A DNA stretch of 64,000 nucleotides, from the NCBI RefSeq assembly GCF_000350225.1, contig NW_005179118.1, positions 86,869-150,868 on the forward strand. The letters run 5' to 3'. The translations under genes and the position numbers were made by a program. A model generated the notes under the pieces. It did no database searches, was not told where the DNA came from, and was given only the letters and a program-made list of their open reading frames with translations. The DNA is from Chondrus crispus. Taxonomy: Eukaryota > Rhodophyta > Florideophyceae > Gigartinales > Gigartinaceae. Position 1 is the stretch's first letter. Every line of letters begins with the position of its first letter. This document shows positions 30,225 to 40,569 of the stretch, one piece after another.

Positions 30225-30535
30225 GGGAGGTGGGGGGGCGCAGCGGCCGCGAGGAAGGGCGCGGCTCTACAGCGCTGGGAGGGGCCGGCTGTGGACGCGG
30301 AGTCGTGCGGTGTGACGCGCACGTGTTGACAGCACGAGCGCGAGTCATAGGCTCACGGCACAGCGGGCGTCACGGGGTGGGGCGCGAATTTTGCGTTTTC
30401 GTGGGAGAGGCGTCGGACACCAGCGACGGCGTCGGTCACCTTTATAATAATATTAAAAACATCAATAAATGTTGCAGATTTCAATTGTATGTCGCCAATT
30501 TTTACAGCATACATCTACTTTACGGCGCGGGGGGA
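30225..30535 (+). repeat. Repeat R1, left part (R1a)
   Basis: GC-rich ~310 bp starting at a G run before gcgcagcggccgcgaggaag and ending with catctactttacggcgcggg. Other copies: 38655-38965 and 56813-57245. Shared marks are cagcgctgggaggggccggc, gacgcggagtcgtgcggtgt, gcgttttcgtg and a 3' AT-rich stretch with ataataat and gttgcagatttcaattgtat. Here R1a ends at the G run and the right part (R1b) lies 1.68 kb away. Confidence 0.85.
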
Positions 30536-30540
30536 TTCCG

Positions 30541-31693
30541 ATGGAAATGGTTAAGTTTTTCTACGACCTAGCTCTGAAAGCCGTGGCAGCCCCGGAGTGT
30601 GCGTGCGTGGGAGTTCCAGTCCGAGATCGACGAAACCTGCCGCAACAGCGTGTTCACACAAGACAATGGGTACCTGTCAAAACAACTGGCGGAGATCGTG
30701 GCCAAGGATTTGCTCCTCCCCCCGGCGGAGAGGCTCTTCTGCTCGCTGGAGCGGCGCGAAGACCTCCCCGTGCTGCGGGAGCTGCAGCGCAAGGGCGTGG
30801 CTGAGGCATGAGGCGTGACACTGTCGAGAGTCGGAAACATCACGCAAGAAGGCTGGGCGGGGTCGGACTTCCCCTCCGACGAGACAATGCGCTACGACCG
30901 GGACCAAGCGCGCATGTGCGAAGAGTTTGAGGAAAAGATGGACGCCAACGGTTTATGGCTACCAGCGACGACGCTCTCGGCGTACGTGGTGGGAATCTGT
31001 CATCAGATCTATCTGATCGGTGGGAAGACTGAGGCGGCGGCGGGGATCCTGCGGCAGCATGTGCGGATGTCATACGTGGCGGCGCGGTGCAAGCGGATGG
31101 ACGGGGACCGCGTGCGGGTGCCGGCGTCCTACGTCGAGGGGTACATGACGCGTGCGCACGTGGCGCCGAAGAAGATGGGGACCGGGCCACGGTCGGCCAT
31201 GGTGGCTGGGTTCCCGGCGATCACGGACGTCTGGGAGATGGTCAGGAGCAGCGAGCACTTCTTCCCGGAGCTGGTCAGGCGGATGGCGTCGGTGAACTCG
31301 TGCGGGAAGGCATGGTGGGTGACGTGGAACAGCACGGGGGTTCGGGCGGAGGACATGCAGGACGTGGTGGGGCGCAACGCGTCGCTGCACGCGTACAGCG
31401 AGTTTTACGGGGGGAGGGGGAAGGAGGGCGTGGCGGGGGGCGCGCGCAACTGTAGTGCCGGGTTTCGCAACGTGAGCAGGCTCGTGCAGGCGGAGGACCC
31501 GAGGCTGTATTGCTGTTCGAGTACATGCGTGGTCGGCGGGGAGAGCCCGGTTTAGAGGGCGGTCGCTAACGAGATGTGCTGCATGTGCTGCAATGAGAAG
31601 GAGTGCAATGCCGACGACCTTGCGCAGGTGGTGCAGGCGCAGGCTTACGGGTTTGACTACGGGAGAGAGTCATCCGTTGCGAATGTTTGGTGA
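30541..31693 (+). pseudogene. Cysteine-rich protein gene with frameshift and two in-frame stops
   Basis: GC-rich coding sequence. An ATG at 30541 starts a frame (MEMVKFFYDLALKAV..) that shifts by one near 30600 into a frame with EFQSEIDETCRNSVFTQDN. That frame continues to 31693 with only TGA at 30809 and TAG at 31553. Between them is a 246-codon stretch with many Cys and aromatic residues, and after the TAG the Cys-dense segment EMCCMCCNEKEC. Strong third-position GC suggests the frame was under selection. I do not recognise the family. It begins 6 bp after the end of repeat R1a, so its promoter is gone or provided by R1a. The different stop codons argue for decay, not recoding. Confidence 0.6.
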
Positions 31694-32060
31694 GAGGACC
31701 CGGAGGGACGTGAGGAGGAGGGCATTACAATATTATTTCCTGGAAATGCAGAGAGTCAACGCAAACGGTTTAGGGGTGACGAGAGAAAGCCGGGCGTGAG
31801 CACAGAAACGAGGGAGAGAGCCGCGCCATCTTTCCAAATGATAAGCCTCGAGTATTCAGTCGCCTCTCGGGCACTGCAGCTGTTCATCTTTCATGAAATG
31901 AAGTAGCACAAAAAGTATTTTGTTGCCGATTGCGACTTCCTTCTGAGTTCTATAGAGAAGCCACCTCGTTCACGCTTTGCCTTCCAACCTTTCGCTCTGC
32001 AGAGCTTGTTTTTGCAAGTTTAGAAACCCAGCGATTTGCCGCGAAGCAAGAGACGCCGCA

Positions 32061-32218
32061 ATGGGCTTCATGCACTTTTCACGCAGTCTCTCCATTTCAC
32101 TCGCCCTCTGTGGCTCTTTGATTGTCGTCGCGAACGGGATGGATGCATGTGTAAACTCGACGTCCCTCTCCTCCGTGGTCGAGGAATCGTACATGAACCA
32201 CGTCGACCTTATCCGCCA
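32061..32218 (+). pseudogene. 5' end of a secreted-protein gene, cut by repeat R1b
   Basis: ATG at 32061 followed by a clear signal-peptide-like start (FSRSLSISLALCGSLIVVANG), then about 25 residues including a Cys and an N-S-T glycosylation site. At 32219 the frame runs into repeat R1b, so the rest of the protein is lost. Signal peptide inferred from the positive n-region, hydrophobic core and small residues near position 24-26. Confidence 0.4.
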
Positions 32219-32440
32219 AGGGGAGAGGGGGACGCACACCGTCTTTCAGCCCACAACTGCAGCTCTGTACCCATTCCCCAGTACAGTATACTGTAGTCAT
32301 GCATTCTATTTTAATTCCGTTTAGCAATACAGCCACCGTTTCGGAAACCGCTACGCGCTAATACTGTAGTAATCACCTTTTGCATTTCTCTTCAGCCTAT
32401 AAATTACGACAGTTAGAAACCTGTCGCGGGAGGTCCACGT
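32215..32440 (+). repeat. Repeat R1, right part (R1b)
   Basis: Starts gagagggggacgcacacc, contains tttcagcccacaact, ccccagtacagtatactgtag and gtttcggaaac..ctacgcgcta, and ends near agttagaaacc. In the copies at 38.7 and 57.2 kb R1b follows R1a directly through a G run; here they are separated by 1.68 kb carrying two gene remnants. Confidence 0.85.
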
Positions 32441-33667
32441 TTTAAAATATAATTAAAATGCAGAGTACGTACAGAGAAAACATATCAGCTATCATAAGCC
32501 GCCATAGCCACGCTTAGTAGGGCCAATTGACGTTCACTGCATGAACCATCTCGTCTGACGACAAATATAAAACTAAAACATAGATTCATTTTGGTATAAG
32601 CTACCCTTCGAAAGGTACGGGTGTGCATCCAAACAAAGGATTTCACGGGGATGTCAGAATTCTCATATTCGGGTACAAAAATCGTTATAAAAATCTGCAC
32701 TATGTAGAGACATCAAAAAACTGTAATCAGATTACATTCGTTATTAAAAATAGACTCATTCCCACTTTAAAATAACTCTCCGAACTGTACCACTATCAAT
32801 AGCATAGTTGTCAAATATGACAGGATGTGACGTATTTCAAATGTACGCATCGTGAGAGACCCTCAATCACAAAGTTCACAGTCACGAAGACGTTTAGCAA
32901 TAGTTGTCCTACGAACTACAAAAACTTACAGACCTCTTGCAACTACAGTGCTCCTCTCGATACATTTAACGTTTACGCGCTGCATCGTACTAAAAATAGA
33001 TTTATCTGTAAAGGTCAATCCATTAGTGACGAAGCAACTTCAGTGCATCTCACGATAAAGCTAACGGTAATGAATGGAATTCGACCAAACATGTATGTAT
33101 CTTTATAGACCAATGAATCTAGTAAGAAACAAATCAGTAGCAAAGATCATGTTTAATCGTGAACAAATCAGCATAAATTGATCTTGTGATATTCCCAGCC
33201 AGGTTTTGAGGGATTCAGGATTATAAATTTAGTGAACGTTGAATCCGCAAAAATGAACTGTTCTTTATTTCGAGATGAGTAACGTCAAAATCGTGGCAGA
33301 ATTTTAAAAGCTGCAAATTCAATGCACCTCTCGACATATACAATCATTCCTTATAGATCAATCAAGATACAAAGAAGCAAATTCCATGCACCTCTCGACA
33401 TAGCCAAATTATATATGCTGCATCAGCCTAATAATATAAATTTACACCATCGCGTTAGGCCCTGGACGCGATGAAAATGACTGCAAGTTGCATGGCATCT
33501 GGTTGACTAGAACGGATATTTCTTGAAAATTGGAGGTTACGGGAGCGCATCACCGAATATGGGTACAGTATGAGGATCTGGACTTGTATGGCCACTTTCA
33601 TAGATTTAGGGACACATCGGCGCACCCTATTCGGCAGCAGCTCTGACGAGTATCATACGTGAAAATA
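32441..33667. other. AT-rich region with relics of the gene-cassette upstream repeat
   Basis: At 33340-33436 lies a copy of the ~90-bp repeat (atcaatcaagatacaaagaa, ccatgcacctctcgacatag, tgctgcatcagcctaataat) found upstream of the 198/149-residue genes. A poorer copy is at ~33298-33340, and cgtgaa..cag relics at ~33155. No coding sequence remains. Confidence 0.55.
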
Positions 33668-33785
33668 GCTAGTCCCACGATAAAAGCTAATCCCACGATA
33701 AAAGCTAATCCCACGATAAAGGCTAATCCCACGATAAAGGCTAATTCCATGATAAAGGCTAATCCCACGATAAAGGCTAATCCCA
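33668..33785 (+). repeat. 18-bp tandem array upstream of WD40 gene
   Basis: Six to seven units of the type gctaatcccacgataaag, the last one degenerate. It ends 35 bp before the TATA box of the WD40 gene, a position suited to an upstream regulatory array. It could also be a neutral minisatellite. Confidence 0.85.
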
Positions 33786-33819
33786 GTTAGTCCCGTTGAT
33801 CTCCCTACTCCCTTGACTG

Positions 33820-33826
33820 TATATAA
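33820..33826 (+). promoter_or_regulatory. TATA box of WD40 gene
   Basis: TATATAA, 61 bp before the ATG at 33887, followed by a C-rich leader (acccccccacccacacat). Confidence 0.55.
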
Positions 33827-33886
33827 TCGCCGTAAAATGTAGGCATCATCTCTCATCTACCTCTCGCTACCCCCCCACCCACACAT

Positions 33887-34992
33887 ATGAAACGAGAGTC
33901 TGTTATGAGTGGGTGTGTGGCACCAGCCGATGCAAGGTTGGTAGACCAGATTGTCCTCCCATCTGACTATTGCGGAGACAGTCAAGTCGGCATGGATTCC
34001 AGGGGTGAAGTGTATGGATGTCAGGTGGAGCGGTACGGGGCGAAAGTAACAGTTTTCACGCAATCTGCTGAGAAGAAGACGAAGCTAGTTCGATTAGGAG
34101 GCGAGTTCGAACCGGAGATCCAGGGGCCAGGGGACATTGAACTACGCAGGACAGAAGGGGTGGGCGTATGGGGGCATATTTTCGGATGTGCATTGGAAGT
34201 GTAACATCCAAAGTGACTGGAGAAAGACCGAGCGTGACGACAGCCACCTGCGCAACTTTCTGTGTGAGGAAGAGGTTTGTGATTGTCGGATACGAAGACG
34301 GGACGTTAAGGCTGTGGAGTACATCGGAGAGGAAAGTACTGAGAATTTTCTGCGGTCATAGGTCGGGAGTGAGTTGCGTTGCGATGAGTTGTGACGGACG
34401 ACGTGTGGTATCTATAGACAGGGACGTGCGGGTGTGGGACGTGGAGACTGGAGCACAAGTCGGGGAGGCATTAGTTGGATACACGTGTGGTGTGATAAGC
34501 GTTGCGATTAGTGGGGACGGAAGACGTGTGGTATCTGGATCGTTGGACAAGAGCGTGCGGGTTTTGGACGTGGAGACGAGAGCACAAGTCGGGGGCCCGT
34601 TAGTTGGTCACACGCATCTCGTAGCTACCGTTGCGATTAGTTGGGACGGAAGACGTGTGGTATCTGGATCGTGGGACAAGAGCGTGCGGGTTTGGGACGT
34701 GGAGACGGGAGCACAAGTCGGGGGCCCGTTAGTTGGACACACGCATTTCGTGGCTAGCGTTGCGATAAGTGGGGACGGAAAACGTGTGGTATCTGGATCG
34801 TGGGACAAGAGCGTGCGGGTTTGGGACGTGGAGACAGGAGCACAAGTCGGGGGCCCGTTCGCTGGACACACGCATGTCGTGGCTAGCGTTGCGATAAGTG
34901 GGGACGGAAGACGTGTGGTATCGGGATCGTGGGACAAGAGCGTGCGGGTTTGGGAGGTGGAGACGGGAGCACACTTGATACAGGGAGGGTAG
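33887..34992 (+). pseudogene. WD40-repeat protein; N-terminal part in a different frame
   Basis: The ATG at 33887 has a promoter and opens 105 codons (to 34204) of soluble sequence. The C-terminal part is in another frame from 34168 to 34992, beginning GAYFRMCIGSVTSK. It contains about six WD blades of 42 residues: blade 1 near RKRFVIVGYEDGTLRLW, blade 2 DRDVRVWDVETG, then four nearly identical blades with VVSGSWDKSVRVWDVETGA. The last blade ends early, so the protein stops inside blade six. WD40 propellers bind partner proteins. The switch near 34160 can be a frameshift or an unrecognised short intron; I favour a frameshift, hence the pseudogene label, but the repeat part itself is fully open and may be translated. 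At DNA level the 126-bp blades are almost identical, a sign of recent repeat exchange. Confidence 0.75.
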
Positions 34993-35597
34993 AGGATTGG
35001 CAAGAAATCATGAGTCGGTTCCTGTGAATGGCAGACTTGGGGACTGCTTTTCGCGCAGGAGGAACATTCTAAATGTTTTCAAGGGAGGGAGGAATTGTCC
35101 AAAGGCGAGAGGATGGGTCTGAGGCTGTCTTGTGTCAATTGGAGACTACAGTAAACTAAATCACTGATATGGCACGGTCATGTAGTTGCAGTTGCATTGT
35201 TTTGTTATATGATTGTTTCCATGTAGAGAGCCGTCTGAATTGCGAAAAGACATCAAAAGCATGTCGATGAGTTCGAGAACAGTAACGCCATCGGTGTATT
35301 TTCCACCCTGAGCAACTCATGCCGCCTTGTCCTCAACTAACTTATTGTAAACCCCAACTAACTCGTAGTCAATGCCAGACATCATCCCGCACCTTCAACA
35401 CGCACCGCACCAGCAGGCATCTATGTTATCCCAAGCCATGGCACAGGAGCTTGCGAAAAGAAAGAAGAAAGAGCACTACTAAAAAATTGAGAACGCGTAC
35501 GCATGCCTGTTAGCAATTCTCAATGAAGAGTTGAGGGGATTTCAAGACTGTACGCTAATCCTGCGACATCAACTCATCGAATTTGCTTGGCCCCCTT
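34993..35597. other. Intergenic, no gene supported
   Basis: 3' region of the WD40 gene. No signals beyond short ORFs. Confidence 0.4.
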
Positions 35598-36264
35598 TTA
35601 TGTTGATGGGCATAACTCGCTGTAAATCGTATGAGAGGTAACGTTTCGTTTATTGAGGAAGACTTTGACTGACAGACGCCAAACAGGCGAGACGAAGACT
35701 ACGGCGAGGAGGCGTCGTTGCGCGCCCAAGATCTTGCGGTAGTTCTTGAGGGGTTTGGCCACGGAGAGTAGAGGTGGGTGGATCCCTGCAGGACGCAGTG
35801 GGGGGCACGTCACGAAAGGCGGAGACGACTGGCCTACTGGCGCCGGCGATTTGCTCGGAGGGGAGGCCAAACTGGAGCTGCGGGTGCGGGTGGAGACCGC
35901 GCTGCCCTCCTGTGCGGGCTGCGGAGCACGGTGCGACAGGTGGGACTCGGGGATAGGGTGCGTCCCGTCATCTTCGGAGTCGTAGAGGGGGACGTCGGAG
36001 TCTGAGTGCAGCGACAGAAATGCGGCGCGTACTTCGGCAGAGCGGATTAGGATTGGTGGTGGGTTGAAGTCGATCTCCGGAGATGAAGGCGGGGTGACCG
36101 AGGGAGTGATGGAGAGCTGTGAGGACGAAGACATCATCCGGGAAGAGAGCAGGGGTCTTCCAGTAAGAAGGGTGGGAGGAGGGGATGATACCAGTCACGC
36201 TCGCCTTGAAAGCTGAGCTTCGAAGACGTTTACGAGGAAATTCTTCGTTCCCAGAGGCGTCCAA
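35598..36264 (-). pseudogene. Ser/Pro-rich protein ORFs in two frames, unknown
   Basis: A frame from ATG 36264 (start MDASGNEEFPRKRLRSSAF, a basic NLS-like start) and an overlapping frame from ATG 36137 to 35598 (179 codons, Ser/Pro/Asp-rich, ending in a basic segment) read as one protein split by a frameshift near 36140. No domain is recognised; low complexity makes this uncertain. Confidence 0.35.
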
Positions 36265-36383
36265 CGCGAATCAAGGAGCAAAGAAGACCGTGAGTGAGTC
36301 AAGTACTGGAAATTTGTGGCGAGTTGCCGCTTGCCCTGAACGCGGAGGGGAATGAGCAAGAGTGGAAAGGATTCAGGTGAGAG

Positions 36384-36510
36384 CAGTATTCAGGCGGGAT
36401 TAGGTAGGGTGAGGGATTAAGATGAAAGTGGGTTTAAGGGATTCGGTGAGAGTGGGAGTAGGGCGATTAGAGCGATTATTGGGATTAAGGGATTCGGTGA
36501 TCGGGTAGAT
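36384..36510 (+). repeat. Degenerate G-rich minisatellite
   Basis: Diverged copies of ggattaagggattcggtg and gggattaggtaggg, related to the arrays at 24.7 and 42.8 kb. Confidence 0.65.
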
Positions 36511-36522
36511 TGTTTTGAAGGA

Positions 36523-36932
36523 TTAAAGTGGGAATGATGCCGCCGTTAGAAGAGTCTGCTGGAGATTGGTTTGAAGGATGGAAGGGGTTGAGGTGGAGGG
36601 TGAGGGTGAGGAAGATGGTGAGGGTGGGGGTGAGGGTGGGGGTGAGCTTGACGATGAGCATGAGCGTGGGGAGGAGCATGGCGAGAGGAGGGCAGCGGCG
36701 CAAGGCTGCGAGATCATTGAGGTTGAGAGAGAGCAGAGCTGTGATTGCGAAGACGACGACGGGCACGAAGAAAGGTGACGAAGGTGCGCGTCGGTCTTAA
36801 GGTTAATCTCAGTGAGACCGAGTAAATTATCGCAGATGTCTTGGGGACTGAGGTATTTGGGCATTCTGTTGCGGGGGAGGTGCTCGTGGGATCCTTCTGT
36901 CCCTTGACAAAATTCAAGGCGGATTGGTCCAT
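36523..36932 (-). pseudogene. Low-complexity ORF remnant in two frames
   Basis: Frame 1 from ATG 36932 (MDQSALNFVKGQKDPTSTS) and frame 2 from ATG 36864 (MPKYLSPQDICDNLLGLTEI) appear to be parts of one protein separated by a shift near 36865. After ~40 residues the second frame becomes a Ser/Pro run encoded by the ggtgag microsatellite at 36599-36650. No function can be given. Confidence 0.3.
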
Positions 36933-37049
36933 CCCACGACCTTAATAGAAGGATCTGGGCGAGCGTTTGAGCCTTTTTGCAGATTCTTTACTCTTCGCCA
37001 CATCTCCCCAATGAAGCTTCTGCTCAGGGGGGGGGGGGAGGGAGGGGGG

Positions 37050-37578
37050 GGTTGCTATGCCCAAACGTAAACGTGCAATTGATTCATAGCACTGTTGCTA
37101 TATTTTGTAGATCCCTGATACCGGCACTGTTTCCAAAGGACACGCCGGCATCCCACGTCCTAGTTTCGAGATACTCAGTCCCCATTCTTTTGTATGCCTG
37201 ATTCTATACAGCATCGATGAGAAATGTCTTTCTGACAGCGACCACCACTAGCGGGGCTTTCTCTTCCTTTCCATTTCCGCTGAAATCAACTCTAGATAGA
37301 TCCCCCTTCTTAGTTGTCGGTCGCACATCGTCTACCGTTGCTCATTGTCCCTTGTTTATTTTAGGCCACTACTTCCTCTCCTCACGTTCCGTAAACAATT
37401 AGTACTTGCTGTATGCTCTGGTGAGGACGACAGGACAAGAAACAAGTCTCTCGACTTTCCTTTAACGCATCTAGCGTCGGGATCAAGTATCCACGGCAAT
37501 CGCTCTCTGACGTTCTGAGACGGACTGTAGGTGCGATTTGGAGATGGAATTTGCGTGCAGAATACCAACATGAGTACG
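37050..37578 (+). repeat. Repeat A, copy 2
   Basis: Same-orientation partner of 11656-12216. It is preceded by a G run (37028-37050), as are the R1 copies. Confidence 0.75.
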
Positions 37579-38654
37579 AAAATGCGCTATTCGACGACGG
37601 TGTCGATCGCAGCGGGGTTCGCGCCTGCTTCGAGGCCGTTGTGCGTGTCAAACCAGTGCCTGTGTAATAATGTAAGGCCATTTCCTCAAATTAAACCTTT
37701 CCGTATGGTACCATATTGGTGGTGGTCTCGTTTCGCTACATTTGCGTTGCGCTGTTCTGTAGAGTGAGCCAGAGCTCATGACGAAGTTAATCTAAAGTGA
37801 TAGTCGGCGAATTCTTGCACGCACGCGACTCCATCAGGACCACGACTACCAGATTCAGCTCATCTAAACGAAGTGAGACATTTGCCACACCTTAGCAGAT
37901 CGACGAGGCCCGTTCACACTCAGCTTATCCAGTTGTTCTGGACTTCTTGTACTGTAGTGAAAGACCTCAAGGGGAGACTTCATTCTGATGTGCTTTTCTC
38001 TAATACTTCTTGCAGCAGATACATCGTTGTCCCGAAGGCGAAGTTCCCCTCACTTCTCGTTACAAGATATAAATTAAATTTCGTTCAAAGGAAGGTACTC
38101 GAGTCCTAAAATTTCAGACGTGTTGTGGTAAGCGACAAGAGCTCCAGACATTCTGCCAAAGCGTAATTGCAATGCATATTTGAGGAACACTGCGTGTACC
38201 ATATCGTAAAACTCTCGTTCCTAAGAATTGCTCTTACCTCTCAAGAAGCCGAGGCCATGGGTGAAAATGCATCGTGGTTTTGTAGATAGATCCTATCGAA
38301 CAGAGGCAACTGCTCTTGTTTTTACATCGAAACCTTCGCCAGTGTTCTCGTTTTGGCAGTTAATTTGCGCTCGTAATAAAAACTTCGAGATCTTATAATA
38401 GTTGTAGAATTGCTACTCCGGGCTCGCTAAACCTTTTGGCTTCATCCATATTATCGTGAGGAACACTACTGTTTTTATTTAGGGAACGGACGTACTTTGT
38501 AGAGAATTCATTCGGGGATGTGGTCAGCATTCTTTCCATCAAGTGCCCAAGATCGATTCGACGGAGCGGCAAGTTTTATTTTATGAATAGTTTAGGGGAT
38601 TATGGTTTTTTGTCTTTAGTTTGTTTGATAAGGAGAGAGTGGAGGGCAGCGGCC
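37579..38654. other. Intergenic, no gene supported
   Basis: No ORF above ~80 codons with features, no repeat shared with the rest of the window. Confidence 0.4.
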
Positions 38655-39185
38655 GGTGGGGGGGGGCGTGGGGGGGGCGCAGCGGCCGCGGGGTAGGGCG
38701 AGGCTCGACAGCGCTGGGAGGGGCCGGCTGTGGACGCGGAGTCGTGCGGTGTGACGCGCACGTGTTGAAAATGCGAGCGCGTGCCATAGACTCACAGCGC
38801 AGCGGGCGTCACGGGGTGGGGCGCGAATTTTGCGTTTTCGTGTGAGAGGCGTCGGACACCAGGGACGGCGTCGGTCTCTTTTATCATAATATTTAAAACG
38901 TCAATAAATGGTGCAGATTTCAATTGTATGTCGCCGATTTTTACAGCACACATCTACTGTACGGCGCGGGGGGCGGGAGAGGGGGACGCACACCCACTTT
39001 CAGCCCACAACTGGAGCTTTCTTCCCCATTCCCCAGTACAGTATACTGTGGTCGTGCATTCTACTTTTGATTTCCGTTCAGCAATACAGCCACGGTTTCG
39101 GAAACTGCTACGCGCTACTACTGTAGTGACCATCATTTGCATTCCTCTTCAGCCTATTACGAGAGTTAGAAACCATCTTGTGTGA
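38655..39185 (+). repeat. Repeat R1, complete (R1a + R1b)
   Basis: R1a (to ~38965) joined by ggcgcggggggcgggagag to R1b (to ~39185). This copy shows the uninterrupted order and is the start of the block repeated at 60.63-64.0 kb. Confidence 0.85.
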
Positions 39186-39227
39186 ACTTGCTGCAGAGTA
39201 TGACGTCATCGTCATGGTTAGCAAAGG

Positions 39228-39385
39228 AAATATTCTGAATACACGAACAAATACTGTACGCATTTGATTTCGGACATATATTTTCATATTATATTTCAAC
39301 CGGACCCGTCATCCCGCAGTGTGTATAAACGTGATTACTAAATTTATGCCATGCCCCGCAGACTACGGCGCATGACGTCATAGTC
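39228..39385 (+). repeat. Repeat B, single unit
   Basis: One unit of the family found in three tandem copies at 13.0-13.5 kb; shares acatatattttcatatt, the cccgtcatcccgcagtgt motif, aaacgtgattacta and ggcgcatgacgtcat. Confidence 0.75.
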
Positions 39386-39439
39386 AATCATTCACTGCAC
39401 AGTTGTCCAGTACAGTAGTACTGTTGCTTCCCTCAGATC

Positions 39440-39870
39440 TATGACCCAGGGATCAATGGATTGATATTTATAGAACTATCAAGATATAAAGCTGGAAATT
39501 CAATACATCTCTCGACATATCCAAATTATATGTACTGCATCAGCCTAATAATACAATATCGTTTATAGATCAATCAATCATTACAGACCAATCAAGATAC
39601 AGAAGCAAATTCTATGCACCTCTCGACATAGCCAAATTGGATGTGCTGCATCAGCCTAATAATATAATACCCTTTATAGACCAATCGATCATTACAAATC
39701 CACATCTGTACATGCGATCACGATTAATCGTGAAACCAGCGCACACTGCTCTAAAAATGATGTTTTGCAAAAATGTTAGAATTTTTAGAATGATGTTTGG
39801 CAATAATGTCCCATTGATTAATCTATACAATGATTTTACATTCACGCCCTCATGCCAGTTTTAAGAACCT
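39440..39870 (+). repeat. Upstream cassette of gene A1 (90-bp minirepeats plus conserved leader)
   Basis: Two to three ~90-bp minirepeats (gaccaatcaagatac, cacctctcgacata, ctgcatcagcctaataata) followed by ~190 bp from atcgatcattacaaatcc to gatgtttggcaataatgtcc. The same arrangement precedes gene B1 (41345-41780) and both genes of the second block. It probably holds the promoter. The mirrored 60-80 codon frames within it are a by-product of near-identity. Confidence 0.8.
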
Positions 39871-39972
39871 GAACGCAGCCTTCCATGTTCTGAAAAAGGG
39901 GTTTGGCAGTGATATTACAATGTTTCGTGGCAGTATTGTTACAATGTTTTAGATATGGAATGATTATGGACG

Positions 39973-40569
39973 ATGGGACGTGAGTCGAGCGGTTGGCCTG
40001 ATATGCAGAAGTTTGCCTATAAGATGGACCGAAAGTCGAAGTGCAATACCAAATCTTCGTATCAGCAAGTCATGTCTTCTCAAGCTCGAACGAACTGGTT
40101 TTGGTCGCTTTATGAGCGCGCCACTGCTCTTGAATCGTTCCCAGGACATGCCACCCACTTAAGGCGCCTGTGCAGGACGGCCTTGATTTCCAGCCCTCCT
40201 GGGGCCGAGATGCCAAGACAGGAGTTCATTCAAGCCATTCGTCACGGAATGCTTCCTGCCGAAGAAGCACTCACTACAACTTCGCTTCTCCAGTCCAAGA
40301 GAGAAATCGACGTTCTCCGCGACATTTGCAGTCACTACAGGTGCTTTCTGACGCCTCTTTATGTCATCGTGGCCCTTCCGTCAAGGTTTTTCTATGTACC
40401 GATGTTAGACAACATTGCGTGGTTTGCAGCAACGTTCTTCGGTTTCAATCCATCCCAAATACTTGAACTTCTCCACGACTTTGAAGATGTAGACTCGGAG
40501 TTGGAATATGCAGTTCCCGAGCTTGATCATTCTCTCGGACGCACAGGAAACCACAATAGCCGTTCATAA
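39973..40569 (+). CDS. Gene A1: 198-residue protein of an unrecognised family
   Basis: ATG at 39973 (a second candidate at 40072), stop TAA at 40567-40569. The part from about residue 38 is homologous to the protein of gene B1: motifs SKREIDVLRDICSHYRC, TPLYVIVALP, NIAWFAATFFGF and ILELLHDFEDVDSELEY. By eye about 41 of 69 aligned positions in this core are identical, without indels, between A and B genes, so the frame is under protein-level constraint. No signal peptide or transmembrane segment is certain; IVALPSRFF and IAWFAATFFGF are hydrophobic. No known domain is recognised. A near-identical copy (A2) is at 61675; differences cluster in the first half. Intronless. Confidence 0.7.
   Translation: MGRESSGWPDMQKFAYKMDRKSKCNTKSSYQQVMSSQARTNWFWSLYERATALESFPGHATHLRRLCRTALISSPPGAEMPRQEFIQAIRHGMLPAEEALTTTSLLQSKREIDVLRDICSHYRCFLTPLYVIVALPSRFFYVPMLDNIAWFAATFFGFNPSQILELLHDFEDVDSELEYAVPELDHSLGRTGNHNSRS

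Noticed and set aside
9891-31693. Alternative genetic code or systematic stop readthrough
   Set aside because: TAA, TAG and TGA all appear both as internal lesions and as ordinary stops, and the affected genes also carry frameshifts.
33668-33785. CRISPR-like array
   Set aside because: Units are contiguous 18-mers without unique spacers, in eukaryotic DNA next to a TATA box; a minisatellite.
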